A program made the position numbers and the translations under genes. Under the pieces are notes generated by a model. It was given only the letters and a program-made list of their open reading frames with translations. It had not been told where the DNA came from and did no database searches. Below are positions 25,903 to 34,424 of a DNA stretch of 64,000 nt, piece after piece. The first letter of the stretch is position 1; each line of letters begins with the position of its first letter. This DNA is from JBOZRQ01 sp050789255 (GTDB lineage: Bacteria; Bacillota; Sulfobacillia; Symbiobacteriales; Symbiobacteriaceae): the NCBI GenBank assembly GCA_050789255.1, contig JBOZRQ010000015.1, forward strand, positions 198,410 through 262,409, given 5' to 3'.

Positions 25903-26421
25903 TCATTCGACTTCAGCCTCGCGCTGCCCGACCTGCTTGGTCATTTTGATGGTCTCCTTGACGAAACCGACCTTCTCGTAGAGTTGAATCGACGCCGCCT
26001 GGTTGGCTGACACCTGAAGCGAGAGGTGCTTTACGCCGCGCTGCAGAGCGTAGGCCTCCGCCATCTCGAGCAGGCCCTTCGCCACGCCACGCTTGCGGTA
26101 CTCCGGCCAGACATGAAGCTCGCTGATATAGGCTTCAGGCAGGCCTGTAAGGGCGTCGGTCACCCCGAAGTTGAGCACGGCAAACCCACAGATCGCCCCT
26201 TCGTCCTCCACCGCAACCAGGTCGATGCGGGTCCAGCCCGGCGGAATCTTCTTCTCGCGGGGCTGCCGCAGCCAGTTCAGGTAACGCTGGCGGACCGCTT
26301 CGGGATCCCGGATGTGGCCCTGATTTACGTCGAGGTACTCCTCAATGGACTCCATGGAGCGCTGCCACTGGTCGATGGCGGCCTCGTCGGCAGGGGTGGC
26401 GCGGCGAATGCGGATGGGCAT
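25903..26421 (-). CDS. GNAT-family N-acetyltransferase
   Basis: A 172-residue acetyltransferase. The acetyl-CoA-binding motif A is Val-Trp-Pro-Glu-Tyr-Arg-Lys-Arg-Gly-Val-Ala-Lys-Gly-Leu-Leu (about 105-120). Motif B ends with Ala-Ser-Ile-Gln-Leu-Tyr-Glu-Lys-Val-Gly-Phe, the usual GNAT C-terminal element. The substrate is not predictable. It follows the transsulfuration pair by 17 bases on the same strand, so it may be co-transcribed. Confidence 0.85.
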   Translation of the reverse strand: MPIRIRRATPADEAAIDQWQRSMESIEEYLDVNQGHIRDPEAVRQRYLNWLRQPREKKIPPGWTRIDLVAVEDEGAICGFAVLNFGVTDALTGLPEAYISELHVWPEYRKRGVAKGLLEMAEAYALQRGVKHLSLQVSANQAASIQLYEKVGFVKETIKMTKQVGQREAEVE

Positions 26422-26438
26422 GTGAGATTCGTCCTCCG

Positions 26439-27575
26439 TCAGTCGGTCATAGCGTGTGCGAGGTCGTCGATGAGGTCCTGGGCGTCTTCGATGCCAACGG
26501 AGATGCGAATCAGCCCGTCGGTGATACCCAGTTCGGAGCGCCGGTCGGCGGGGATGGAGGCGTGGGTCATGAGGGCGGGGATCTCAATGAGCGACTCGAC
26601 GGCGCCCAGGGACTCGGCCAGTGCAAAGAGCTTCACCCGGCTGAGCAGCCGGTGGGCCGCCTCGCCCGATCCGATGTCGAAGGAGATCATACCACCAAAG
26701 CCGCCGGCCTGGCGCTTATGGGTTTCGTGTCCGGGATGTTCGCTAAGACCCGGGTAGTACACCTTCCGCACCTGGGGCTGGCGCATAAGCCATGCAACAA
26801 GTTTAGATGCGTTGGCCTCGTGCTCCTTCATACGAACACTTAAAGTCTTGATTCCACGAATGAGCAGGAAGCAGTCCTGGGGCCCCGGCACCCCGCCGGC
26901 GGCGTTCTGCAGGAAGGCGAGCCGCTCGCCCAGGGCGCCGTCCTTGACGACAGCCAGCCCGGCCACCACATCGCTGTGGCCGCCCAGGTACTTGGTCGCG
27001 CTGTGCCAGACGATGTCCGCCCCGTGCTCCAGCGGCCGCTGCCAGTACGGGGTCATGAAGGTGTTATCGACGACGAGCAGCAGCCCGTGCTGCTTGGCGA
27101 CCGCCGACATGGCGGCCAGGTCCGTCACCTTCAGGAGCGGATTGGTCGGGGTTTCGATCAGCAGAGCCTTCGTGTTGGGCCTCAACGCTGCGGTGACGTT
27201 GGCCGTATCGCTGGTGTCCACGTAGGTGGCCTCCAGCCCAAAACGGCGGAAGACCTTGTCCTGCAGGCGGAAGGTGCCGCCGTACACATCATCGCCAATA
27301 ATGAGATGGTCACCGGCATCGAAGAGCATCATGATGGTGGAGAGCGCGGCAAGGCCAGAGGCGAAGCCCAGCCCCCGAACACCGCCCTCCAGGTCGGCGA
27401 TCAGCGCCTCCAGGGCCGCCCGGGTCGGGTTGCCAGTGCGGGAGTACTCGTAGCCCTTGTGCTTGCCGATCGCCTCCTGCTTGTAGGTAGAGACCTGGTA
27501 GATCGGCACGGTGACCGCCCCGGTGGCGGGGTCGGAGTCGAAGCCCGCGTGGATCAGCTTTGTGTTGAAGCGCAT
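26439..27575 (-). CDS. Cystathionine gamma-lyase / gamma-synthase (Cys/Met metabolism PLP enzyme)
   Basis: A 378-residue fold-type I PLP enzyme. The cofactor lysine is Lys195 in His-Ser-Ala-Thr-Lys-Tyr-Leu-Gly-Gly-His, and the phosphate-binding Tyr-Ser-Arg-Thr-Gly-Asn-Pro-Thr-Arg lies at 44-52. The direct neighbour upstream (three bases between stop and start) is a cystathionine beta-synthase-like enzyme. The pair therefore fits reverse transsulfuration, homocysteine to cysteine (MccA/MccB type), better than methionine synthesis. A gamma-synthase role cannot be excluded from sequence alone. Confidence 0.88.
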   Translation of the reverse strand: MRFNTKLIHAGFDSDPATGAVTVPIYQVSTYKQEAIGKHKGYEYSRTGNPTRAALEALIADLEGGVRGLGFASGLAALSTIMMLFDAGDHLIIGDDVYGGTFRLQDKVFRRFGLEATYVDTSDTANVTAALRPNTKALLIETPTNPLLKVTDLAAMSAVAKQHGLLLVVDNTFMTPYWQRPLEHGADIVWHSATKYLGGHSDVVAGLAVVKDGALGERLAFLQNAAGGVPGPQDCFLLIRGIKTLSVRMKEHEANASKLVAWLMRQPQVRKVYYPGLSEHPGHETHKRQAGGFGGMISFDIGSGEAAHRLLSRVKLFALAESLGAVESLIEIPALMTHASIPADRRSELGITDGLIRISVGIEDAQDLIDDLAHAMTD

Positions 27576-27578
27576 GGT

Positions 27579-28502
27579 TTACACCCCTCCGTGGTAGATC
27601 CGCTTACTCAAGTATCGCTCGGAGCTGTCCGGGAAAACCACGACGATGTTGGTGCCGGGCGGGTGGCGGCGGGCCTCTTCCAGGGCGGCCCAGCAGGCGG
27701 CGCCCGAGGACGAGCCCACCAGGCAACCCTCCTGCAGGGCGAGGGTTTTGACCATGGCGAAGGCCGGGTCATCCGCCACGGTGTAGATCTCATCGACCAG
27801 GGTCATGTCCAGCGTGGGATAGATATACTCCACCCCGATCCCTTCCGTCCGGTGGGGACCGGGCTCACCGCCGCGCAGGACCGACCCCTCGGGCTCGACG
27901 ATGCAGCAGCGCACCGCCGGGTTCTGCTGCTTAAGGTAGCGGGCCACCCCGGTGAAGGTGCCGCCGGAGCCGGCGCCGGCCACGAAGACGTCCACCCGGC
28001 CCTCCATTTGGGCCCAGATTTCGGGGCCGGTGGTCTCGTAGTGGGCGGCGGGGTTGGCCGGGTTGGCGAACTGCTGGGGCACCCAGGCGCCGGGTATGGT
28101 GGCCGCGAGCTCCTGCGCCTTGCTGATCGCCCCCTTGATGCCCTCTTCGGTGGGGGTGTTGACCACCTGGGCGCCTAGGGCCCGCATGAGCTCCTGCTTC
28201 TCCTGCGAGAACTTCTCCGGCACGCAGAAGATGACGCGATAGCCCCGCCCGATGGCGGCCAGGGCGATACCAATACCTGTGTTCCCCGCCGTGGGCTCAA
28301 TCACGGTGCCCCCGGGCGTGAGCTGCCCGCTCCGTTCGCCTTCCGCCAGCAGCGACAGGCCCAGGCGGTCTTTGACGCTGCCCCCGGGGTTGAAGTACTC
28401 GAGCTTGGCAAAGAGCCGCACGCCCGGGGGAAGCCCCATGCGCTTCAGCTCGAGCATGGGGGTCTCCCCCACCAACTCCTGAATGGAACCCGCTACTCGC
28501 AT
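27579..28502 (-). CDS. Cystathionine beta-synthase / cysteine synthase family (MccA-like)
   Basis: A 307-residue fold-type II PLP enzyme. The PLP lysine is Lys44 (Gly-Gly-Ser-Val-Lys-Asp-Arg). The loop at 70-78 reads Pro-Thr-Ala-Gly-Asn-Thr-Gly-Ile-Gly rather than the Thr-Ser-Gly-Asn-Thr-Gly of CysK, a difference I associate with cystathionine-forming enzymes. The start is ATG 28502, with GGGAGGG upstream; an open frame of 23 more codons upstream is not supported. It is followed immediately by the gamma-lyase gene, so the two probably convert O-acetylserine plus homocysteine to cystathionine and then cysteine. Confidence 0.87.
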   Translation of the reverse strand: MRVAGSIQELVGETPMLELKRMGLPPGVRLFAKLEYFNPGGSVKDRLGLSLLAEGERSGQLTPGGTVIEPTAGNTGIGIALAAIGRGYRVIFCVPEKFSQEKQELMRALGAQVVNTPTEEGIKGAISKAQELAATIPGAWVPQQFANPANPAAHYETTGPEIWAQMEGRVDVFVAGAGSGGTFTGVARYLKQQNPAVRCCIVEPEGSVLRGGEPGPHRTEGIGVEYIYPTLDMTLVDEIYTVADDPAFAMVKTLALQEGCLVGSSSGAACWAALEEARRHPPGTNIVVVFPDSSERYLSKRIYHGGV

Positions 28503-28539
28503 TGCGATTCCCTCCCCCACAAGCCATGGCAAACACAAA

Positions 28540-28569
28540 GCCCCCCAGACATGAAAATGTCCGGAGGGC
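28540..28569 (-). terminator. Terminator after the GDPD gene
   Basis: A 13-bp stem with a 4-nt loop that is fully paired only as minus-strand RNA: two G-U wobbles there would be C-A mismatches on the plus strand. It is followed by TTTGTGTTTG. Confidence 0.75.
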
Positions 28570-28591
28570 ATAGCTGCTACTGCGTAGAGGG

Positions 28592-29293
28592 CTAGATTCG
28601 GTCAGGGTAGTCGGACATGATGCCGTCGACGCCGATTTGCTTGAGCAGAACGATGAACTGGGGCTCGTTGACGGTCCACACATTCACCTTCATGCCGGCG
28701 GCGTGGGCAGCGGCGAGCATTTGCGGGCTGACCCACTGGAAGTACGGGTGCAGGGCCGTCGCTCCGCACGCCCGGGCCATGGCGATGGGGTCGACCGGGT
28801 TGTCATCGAAGAGCATGCCCAGTTCCATGTCGGGGGCAATTTCGTGGATGCGCTTCAGGGCCTGGTGATCGAAGGAGGAGATTTGGGTGCGGTCAGTGGC
28901 GCCCTCTTCCCTCAGCACGTCAATCAGGTCTTGTTCGACGCCGGGATAGTGGATGGAGCCGGCCTTCAGCTCCAGGAAGAGCCGGAGTTCCGGCGGAGTG
29001 GAGCGAATGAGCTCCCGCAAGGTGGGGACCCGCTCCCCAGTAAACTCGGCGCCCTTGTGAGAGCCGGCGTCGAACTGCTGGATTTCTGCGAGCGTCAGGT
29101 CGCGGATCAATCCGGTGCCGTTGGTGGTGCGGCCCAAGGTCGGGTCATGGATGACCACCAGATGGCCGTCGCGGGTGCGGTGAACGTCGAACTCGATGCC
29201 GTCGACGCCAAGCTCGATGGCCCGGCGAAAGGAGACCATTGTATTCTCGGGATGCGTGCCTGCGGCGCCCCGGTGACCAATACGTAGGAACAT
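28592..29293 (-). CDS. Glycerophosphodiester phosphodiesterase
   Basis: A 233-residue GDPD-family enzyme hydrolysing glycerophosphodiesters to glycerol-3-phosphate and an alcohol. Active-site residues are in place: His7-Arg8-Gly9, Glu35 and Asp37 in Gly-Ile-Glu-Phe-Asp-Val, and His49-Asp50. No signal peptide, so cytoplasmic. The start is ATG 29293 behind GGAGGG; the frame is open 25 codons further without support. Single gene with its own terminator, divergent from the LysR gene. Confidence 0.92.
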   Translation of the reverse strand: MFLRIGHRGAAGTHPENTMVSFRRAIELGVDGIEFDVHRTRDGHLVVIHDPTLGRTTNGTGLIRDLTLAEIQQFDAGSHKGAEFTGERVPTLRELIRSTPPELRLFLELKAGSIHYPGVEQDLIDVLREEGATDRTQISSFDHQALKRIHEIAPDMELGMLFDDNPVDPIAMARACGATALHPYFQWVSPQMLAAAHAAGMKVNVWTVNEPQFIVLLKQIGVDGIMSDYPDRI

Positions 29294-29523
29294 GCTACGC
29301 CCTCCAAGCCAGGTAGTCTGCCAGTTCGGTCGGACCCACCCCATTTGGGACCGCATTGGAAGTTCCACGGGGCTTTTGCGGACTCCTGCACCCGGTCAGC
29401 CGAAACCGCGTACCGCGATGGCCCCTCGCAGCGACAAAACACTTGATTGGACGAAATAATCACAGCAGATTGGTTATCCAACGTAAATCAATCAGCTCTG
29501 GTAATTACGAACGGGGTGGCACC

Positions 29524-30426
29524 ATGGACCTGGGACTGCTTCGGACCTTCGTGACCGCGGCCCGACTCCAGAACTTTCACCAGACCGCCGACAAGCTATA
29601 CATGGCCCAGCCCACGGTGACGGCCCACGTGCGCCAACTGGAAAAGATGCTCGGGTTCGATCTGTTCGAGCGGATCGGTAAGCGGGTCCGCCTTACCCCT
29701 GCCGGTGAGCGATTCCTGCCCCATGCGGTCAAGGTGATTGAGACTTACGAGCACGCCCTCCACGATATGACGGCATGGCGGCAGGGGTACGCCACCCGGC
29801 TGCAGTTGATTGCCTCGCCGGTTGTGGCTACCTCCGTTCTGCCAGGGGTCCTGACAGCCTTTACACGGGAACAGCCCAAGGTCGAAGTGATCGTGTTGAC
29901 GGCGGTGTCGCCCGATATCAGTGCGGCGGTGGTTTCCGGCACCGCCCAGGTTGGCCTCTCCCGCATGCCGTCCCAGCACCCCGACACCACGTCGGAGGTG
30001 CTCTACCATGACCCCGTGCTGATGGTTGCCTCCCCCTCCTGCCTCGCCCCGAGCGGAGCAGCCCCGCAGTGGCAGGAGTTGCTGGCCACGCAACTTGTGC
30101 TGACCCGCAACCATCCAATGTACTGGGATGACCTGCTGCTGGCCCTGACCGAGCGGCAGCCCTTCCTGCGCACCTTGGAGGTTGACCGGGTCGATGTGAC
30201 CAAGCGCATGGTCGAGGAGGGCCTCGGGCTCTCCTTCCTCCCCCGCTCCGCCGTGCAGCGGGAGCTTCAGGAGGGCCGCCTGGTGGCCATCGCCGTCGAT
30301 GGCCTGGAACTGCCGGTGGCAGCGACCTACCTGGTGACCCCGACCGCCCGGCAGTTGCCGGAGCCGGCCAGACAGTTCATAGTCAAGCTGCGAGAGGCCT
30401 TTCGGCCGGCGGATACGGTGAGGTGA
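29524..30426 (+). CDS. LysR-family transcriptional regulator
   Basis: A 300-residue LysR regulator. The N-terminal winged helix-turn-helix (residues 1-60) has the standard Leu-Arg-Thr-Phe-Val start, Gln-Pro-Thr-Val-Thr-Ala-His-Val-Arg-Gln-Leu-Glu recognition helix and Leu-Phe-Glu-Arg turn. The rest (about 90-295) is the co-inducer-binding domain. The start ATG 29524 follows GGGGTGG, 230 bases from the divergent GDPD gene. Its stop is 7 bases before the first of three paralogous membrane proteins, so the four genes are probably one transcription unit and the regulator may control it. Effector unknown. Confidence 0.9.
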   Translation: MDLGLLRTFVTAARLQNFHQTADKLYMAQPTVTAHVRQLEKMLGFDLFERIGKRVRLTPAGERFLPHAVKVIETYEHALHDMTAWRQGYATRLQLIASPVVATSVLPGVLTAFTREQPKVEVIVLTAVSPDISAAVVSGTAQVGLSRMPSQHPDTTSEVLYHDPVLMVASPSCLAPSGAAPQWQELLATQLVLTRNHPMYWDDLLLALTERQPFLRTLEVDRVDVTKRMVEEGLGLSFLPRSAVQRELQEGRLVAIAVDGLELPVAATYLVTPTARQLPEPARQFIVKLREAFRPADTVR

Positions 30427-30433
30427 TTCCCGG

Positions 30434-31750
30434 GTGGAGGAGCGCTATGCGCTGGCTCTGGCCATAGTGCCAGAGGAGGATGTCGCCGGTGACCTGTTCA
30501 TGGAGGCGGCCGACGAGGCCGACCTGATTCGGCGCGCCGAGCGCTGGCGCAGCCGCCATGGATTGGCGCCCCTCGAAGGGCGCCCGCCCCTGCCCGCCCT
30601 AACTGCGGACCAGCGCGCCCACGCGGCTCACCTCGCCAGACGTGCGGCCGTAAGGCGCCGCATGAAGCGGGGCCTCACGGTCGGGGCTGCGGCGCTGGTG
30701 GCTCTCGCGCTCTTGCTGGTGCGGCGCCCGGCTTCGGATCCGTCGACCCTGGCGGTCGATCCGGTCTACGAGGGAGACTCGGTGGCGATCTCGGACCAGG
30801 CCGGAGGGCTTCAGGTCCTGGTCTACCGGGTGGAAGCGACCCCGGGCGCCGTCACCCTGTGGTGGGCGGTGTCCGGTTCGGACGCCTCCGCCAAGGCGAA
30901 CCGGCTCACTCCGGAGATCGCGCTCACGGTCAGCCCCTCCACCGTCTGGACCCCGCCCATGGGCACCGAGGTGACGGTGCAACGGAATTACCGGGTTTTG
31001 GGCAAGAGTACATACCGGCTGTTCGCGCCGCTCCGTGCTGATGCCGCCTTCCTGCGGGTGCGGGAGGGCGATGAGGTGAAGGACGGCTGGACCCTGGCAG
31101 TCCCCCTGGTGCGGACCGACACAGCCCCGGCCGACCGCACGCTGACCGTCGACCGGGAGGCGGCGCACGGGCTCTATGTCTTCCGCTTGTTCAACCTGAC
31201 GGTCGGGCCGCACCACACAGGCGTGCGTTACCTGGCCGATTTCGCCGAGCCGCACACGTTCCTGGCTATGGAAAGCAGCGGGGTGATCTTGCTGCCACAC
31301 GGGAACTGGCCTGCAAGGGACCTTGCACCGGCCGAGGTGCACGCTGTGTTCGACCCGCTGCCGGCCGGTGCGGAGCACCTGACGGTGATCTTCAGCCCCC
31401 GGGGCTGGCGGCCGGACGAAGGCCGGGTGATCCCCTTCTTCGACACCATGGGCGCCGGGTGGACGGCGTCCCAGTGGAAGTTTGTTGAAGGCGGCCGCCT
31501 GGAAGCGACGATCACAGGCGATCCCACGGTATTCCTCACCGGTGGAGCCATTCAGGAGATCAACACCACCCATGTCGGGGAGGCCCGGGTGGAGTATTTG
31601 GGAATGGCGCCGGACGGCTTTCGGCGTTGGCGGATTCTCAGTGATGAGTTCGGGGCATCGGCACCGGATGATTTGCGTTTGACGCTGCGGTTCACCCGGC
31701 TGATTCCGCCGGTTCTGCAGCTGCCTCTGAATCTGAACGACCTGGACTGA
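30434..31750 (+). CDS. Tandem paralog 1: single-pass membrane protein with sigma2-like N-terminal helices
   Basis: 438 residues, start GTG 30434. Residues 1-45 (Tyr-Ala-Leu-Ala-Leu-Ala-Ile-Val-Pro...Gly-Asp-Leu-Phe-Met-Glu-Ala) resemble the first helices of an ECF sigma factor region 2, but no region 4 follows. A basic stretch and one membrane helix (about 79-96) come next, then about 340 residues of beta-rich outer sequence with few cysteines. The next two genes share the same plan and similar blocks, such as Val-Tyr-Arg-Val-Glu-Ala-Thr-Pro-Gly-Ala-Val-Thr-Leu-Trp-Trp and Tyr-Arg-Val-Leu-Gly-Lys-Ser-Thr-Tyr-Arg. I do not recognise the family; an anti-sigma-like or sensing role is speculation. 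Confidence 0.7.
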   Translation: MEERYALALAIVPEEDVAGDLFMEAADEADLIRRAERWRSRHGLAPLEGRPPLPALTADQRAHAAHLARRAAVRRRMKRGLTVGAAALVALALLLVRRPASDPSTLAVDPVYEGDSVAISDQAGGLQVLVYRVEATPGAVTLWWAVSGSDASAKANRLTPEIALTVSPSTVWTPPMGTEVTVQRNYRVLGKSTYRLFAPLRADAAFLRVREGDEVKDGWTLAVPLVRTDTAPADRTLTVDREAAHGLYVFRLFNLTVGPHHTGVRYLADFAEPHTFLAMESSGVILLPHGNWPARDLAPAEVHAVFDPLPAGAEHLTVIFSPRGWRPDEGRVIPFFDTMGAGWTASQWKFVEGGRLEATITGDPTVFLTGGAIQEINTTHVGEARVEYLGMAPDGFRRWRILSDEFGASAPDDLRLTLRFTRLIPPVLQLPLNLNDLD

Positions 31751-31770
31751 CCAGGGAGGAGCGTTCGGCA

Positions 31771-33060
31771 ATGGAGGAGTTATACGCCCTAGCACTAGCC
31801 CTAGTACCCGACCCTGATGTCGCCGGTGACCTGTTCCTTGCCGCCAGAGATGAGGATGACCTACGCAGCCGTGCCCTGCGATGGCGCGAGCACAATGGGT
31901 TCGGACCTCCCCCCACCCCCTTGGTGGTTCACCCCCTGACGCCAGAGCAGAAAGATTGCGCCCTGCACCTTGTGGGCCGCCGAAAGCGGAAACGGCGTGC
32001 AATCTGGGGCCTTACTGCCGGGGCGGTGGCCGTAGCCATGGTCGCGGCGGGGCTCTTGATGCTGCGCAACAACAGCGGCTACACCCTTGCTGCCGATGAG
32101 GCCTTCACGGGCAAGTCTGTCGCTGTGACGGACGAGGCTGCCGGGCTCCAGCTCTCGGTCTACCGCGTTCAGGCGACTCCGGGCGAGATCACGGTCTGGT
32201 GGGCGATCACCGGAAACGACGCCTCGGGTCGGGTCAACGACCTCCAGCCGGAGTTGATGACGCCTTCCGGTGTCCCTCGGGAGGGCTGGATCAAGCCCGA
32301 TGACGTGGTGACCTATGCCCTGCGGCGGGATCGCGTCCTCGGGCGTAGTACATTCCGGAAGTTTCTGCCCGAGCGGTCGACACGCATCTTTTTGCGGATG
32401 CTGAACAACGGGGCCGAGCAGGAAGGCTGGAATCTGAGCCTCAGCTTCACCCGAACTGTGGCTGACAAGGCAGCCAAGACTGTCCACGTTGGTAAGTCCG
32501 GCGTGGTCTCCCTGACGACCGGCCCGGGATATACCGCCATACGCTACAAGGGCAGCCGCAACGTGACTCCCCTGCTTCAACTGGAAGCGGGTACGGTCCT
32601 CCTGGACCCGCTGGGGGTCTGGCGGTCCGCAGACCTGCCCCCGGACGAGCAGATGTACGTCTTCCCACCCCTGCCGGACGGGGTACACCAGGTGGATCTA
32701 ACAGTGAATCCCGGGCCGGCGTCGCTGACCTCCTATGCGGTTGGTCTCTCCCGGGCGATCCGCTTCACGGAGTTCTCCGTGAGTGACTTGAAGCATGAGG
32801 GGAGCCGGCTGGAGGCAGTCATTTCGGTGGCGAACTCCGTTGTTCTGCAGCCCCCGGTGGCTCTGCAGACCGGGCGCAGTTCGTTGAATCCGAGCTACCT
32901 TGTCCACACCTACCTCGGTCGAGATGCTGACGGGCGCCAGCGGTGGCGGGTCTCGCTCGATGACGCCGGCAATGTGGACCCCAGTTTTGCCTCCCTGAGG
33001 GTTCCGATCTTGAAGTTTACGGCCCCGTCCGTACATATTCCCGTAGAGCTTCCCCGCTAG
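31771..33060 (+). CDS. Tandem paralog 2 of the same membrane-protein family
   Basis: 429 residues, ATG 31771 with GGGAGGAG upstream. The architecture equals its neighbours: N-terminal Glu-Leu-Tyr-Ala-Leu-Ala-Leu-Ala-Leu-Val-Pro-Asp-Pro-Asp-Val-Ala-Gly-Asp-Leu-Phe (the clearest sigma2-like copy), a basic segment Arg-Arg-Lys-Arg-Lys-Arg-Arg, a membrane helix (about 78-97), and a large outer domain with the shared Thr-Pro-Gly-Glu-Ile-Thr-Val-Trp-Trp and Arg-Val-Leu-Gly-Arg-Ser-Thr-Phe-Arg blocks. It follows paralog 1 by 20 bases. Divergence between copies is moderate, so this is an old duplication. Confidence 0.7.
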   Translation: MEELYALALALVPDPDVAGDLFLAARDEDDLRSRALRWREHNGFGPPPTPLVVHPLTPEQKDCALHLVGRRKRKRRAIWGLTAGAVAVAMVAAGLLMLRNNSGYTLAADEAFTGKSVAVTDEAAGLQLSVYRVQATPGEITVWWAITGNDASGRVNDLQPELMTPSGVPREGWIKPDDVVTYALRRDRVLGRSTFRKFLPERSTRIFLRMLNNGAEQEGWNLSLSFTRTVADKAAKTVHVGKSGVVSLTTGPGYTAIRYKGSRNVTPLLQLEAGTVLLDPLGVWRSADLPPDEQMYVFPPLPDGVHQVDLTVNPGPASLTSYAVGLSRAIRFTEFSVSDLKHEGSRLEAVISVANSVVLQPPVALQTGRSSLNPSYLVHTYLGRDADGRQRWRVSLDDAGNVDPSFASLRVPILKFTAPSVHIPVELPR

Positions 33061-33077
33061 GGGCTGTCCGCTTGAAG

Positions 33078-33129
33078 AGAGCTCGTGCATTTCAACCCCG
33101 GTGAGGTGAGTTGGGCGTGCACGAGCTCT
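33078..33129 (+). promoter_or_regulatory. Perfect 12-bp hairpin over the start codon of paralog 3
   Basis: AGAGCTCGTGCA (33078-33089) and TGCACGAGCTCT (33118-33129) are perfect reverse complements. The GTG start at 33117 is partly inside the 3' arm, and the GAGGTGAG ribosome site (33103-33110) is in the 28-nt loop. When folded this RNA would hide the start codon. Confidence 0.65.
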
Positions 33130-34391
33130 ATGCATTGGCCCTGGCTCTGGTGCCCGACCAGGATGCTGCAGGCGACATCTTCTTGGCCGCCCGCAACGAG
33201 GCGGACCTGCGCAGGCGGGCGGCCCGCTGGCGGGAGCGGCACGGATATGGGCCGTTGCCGCCGTCGCCGGTGGTACCCGATTTGTCGGAAGCACAGGTAG
33301 AGCACGCTCGGCATCTCGGGGTGCGCAGCCTTCGGCGCCGGCGGTTGATGATTTGGTTGGGCGGGGCAGCGGCTGCCCTGGCGTTGCTGCTCACGGCGAT
33401 TCTGGCCTGGCGTCCGCCGGCGCCTACCGGCCTGGCTGCCGACCGCACCTTTGCCGGAAGGAGCATCGCTGCCACCCAGATCAGGGACGGGCTGAAGTTC
33501 GAGGTCTTCAAGGCGGAGGCGACCCCAGCGGCGGTCACAGTCTGGTGGTCGCTCTCCGGGAGCGGTGCCCCCCAGCGGCTTGACGCCCTACCTAGGCAAC
33601 TGTCCCTCGGGGTCACCAATTGGTCGGAACCCGATCAGACCGAGACATTGGTAAGCCGCCCTGACCGGGTGCTGGGCCGCTACACATACAGGATGTTCAC
33701 CCCCGCCGATCGGGATCGGGTCTATCTGCGAACGCTCGAGAACGGACTGCCCCTGACTCGGGCCCTGCCGGTGGCACGCACCATCTCGATCAACCGGTCG
33801 ACCTCGACCGGATTCGGACCGGACGGCAGTTGGCTCCTGCTGCATTCGGTCGGCATCAGTCCGCAGTTTTCGGTGCTCCGCCTCTCGGGGGAGCCGGGGC
33901 CCGACTCTCCCTTCGTTGCCCTGGGCTTGCTCATGCCGCTGGGAAGGTGGCCAGATCCGAGCCTGCCGGCCGGGGAGTACCTCCTGATCTTCCCACCGCT
34001 CCCTTCGGGCAGCCGGCTGATCACGCTGGAGATGGGCGCCCACAAGGCCAACTCGCAGCCCCTCAGCGTCCAAGCATTCAAGCCTGCCGACCTCGGCCAA
34101 GGCTGGGAGATCGGCGAGTGGCGCCGCAACGGGACCCGGCTGGAAGTCACCTTTACCGCCATGGACACCTACTGGCTCACCGACAAGGCCGTGCTGTTTG
34201 ACTGGGCCGGTGGAAAGATGGCCGTCCTCACGGTCGAGTACCTCGGGCGGTCTGCCGACAGGCGCAGGCAGTGGCGCATCTCCCACCCGGACCTGCCGCC
34301 GCTGGACGAGCAGCATACGCAGCTGGAGATTGAACTGATTCCGCAGGAAAGCCCGCCGGTGATCCTGGAAACCTATTTGGAGGAATTGTAA
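33117..34391 (+). CDS. Tandem paralog 3 of the same membrane-protein family
   Basis: 424 residues from GTG 33117. This start is chosen because the resulting Met-His-Glu-Leu-Tyr-Ala-Leu-Ala-Leu-Ala-Leu-Val-Pro-Asp aligns exactly with the other two copies, and GAGGTGAG is six bases upstream; a TTG at 33111 is also open. The plan is identical: sigma2-like helices, Arg-rich stop-transfer, membrane helix (about 80-99), beta-rich outer region with Thr-Pro-Ala-Ala-Val-Thr-Val-Trp-Trp and Arg-Val-Leu-Gly-Arg-Tyr-Thr-Tyr-Arg. It differs from the others in having a start-site hairpin, so its translation may be separately controlled. Function unknown. Confidence 0.7.
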   Translation: MHELYALALALVPDQDAAGDIFLAARNEADLRRRAARWRERHGYGPLPPSPVVPDLSEAQVEHARHLGVRSLRRRRLMIWLGGAAAALALLLTAILAWRPPAPTGLAADRTFAGRSIAATQIRDGLKFEVFKAEATPAAVTVWWSLSGSGAPQRLDALPRQLSLGVTNWSEPDQTETLVSRPDRVLGRYTYRMFTPADRDRVYLRTLENGLPLTRALPVARTISINRSTSTGFGPDGSWLLLHSVGISPQFSVLRLSGEPGPDSPFVALGLLMPLGRWPDPSLPAGEYLLIFPPLPSGSRLITLEMGAHKANSQPLSVQAFKPADLGQGWEIGEWRRNGTRLEVTFTAMDTYWLTDKAVLFDWAGGKMAVLTVEYLGRSADRRRQWRISHPDLPPLDEQHTQLEIELIPQESPPVILETYLEEL

Positions 34392-34418
34392 GGGCGGTGC
34401 AGCCATCCTGCACCGCCC
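34392..34418. terminator. Convergent terminator
   Basis: An 11-bp perfect GC-rich stem (34392-34402 / 34408-34418) with a 5-nt loop, between the paralog operon and the acyl-CoA dehydrogenase gene. TTCGTATT follows on the plus strand and TTACAATT on the minus strand. Confidence 0.75.
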
Positions 34419-34424
34419 TTCGTA

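Noticed and set aside
25799..25981. A short plus-strand open frame inside the gltX leader
   Set aside because: It overlaps the T-box RNA and has no ribosome site.
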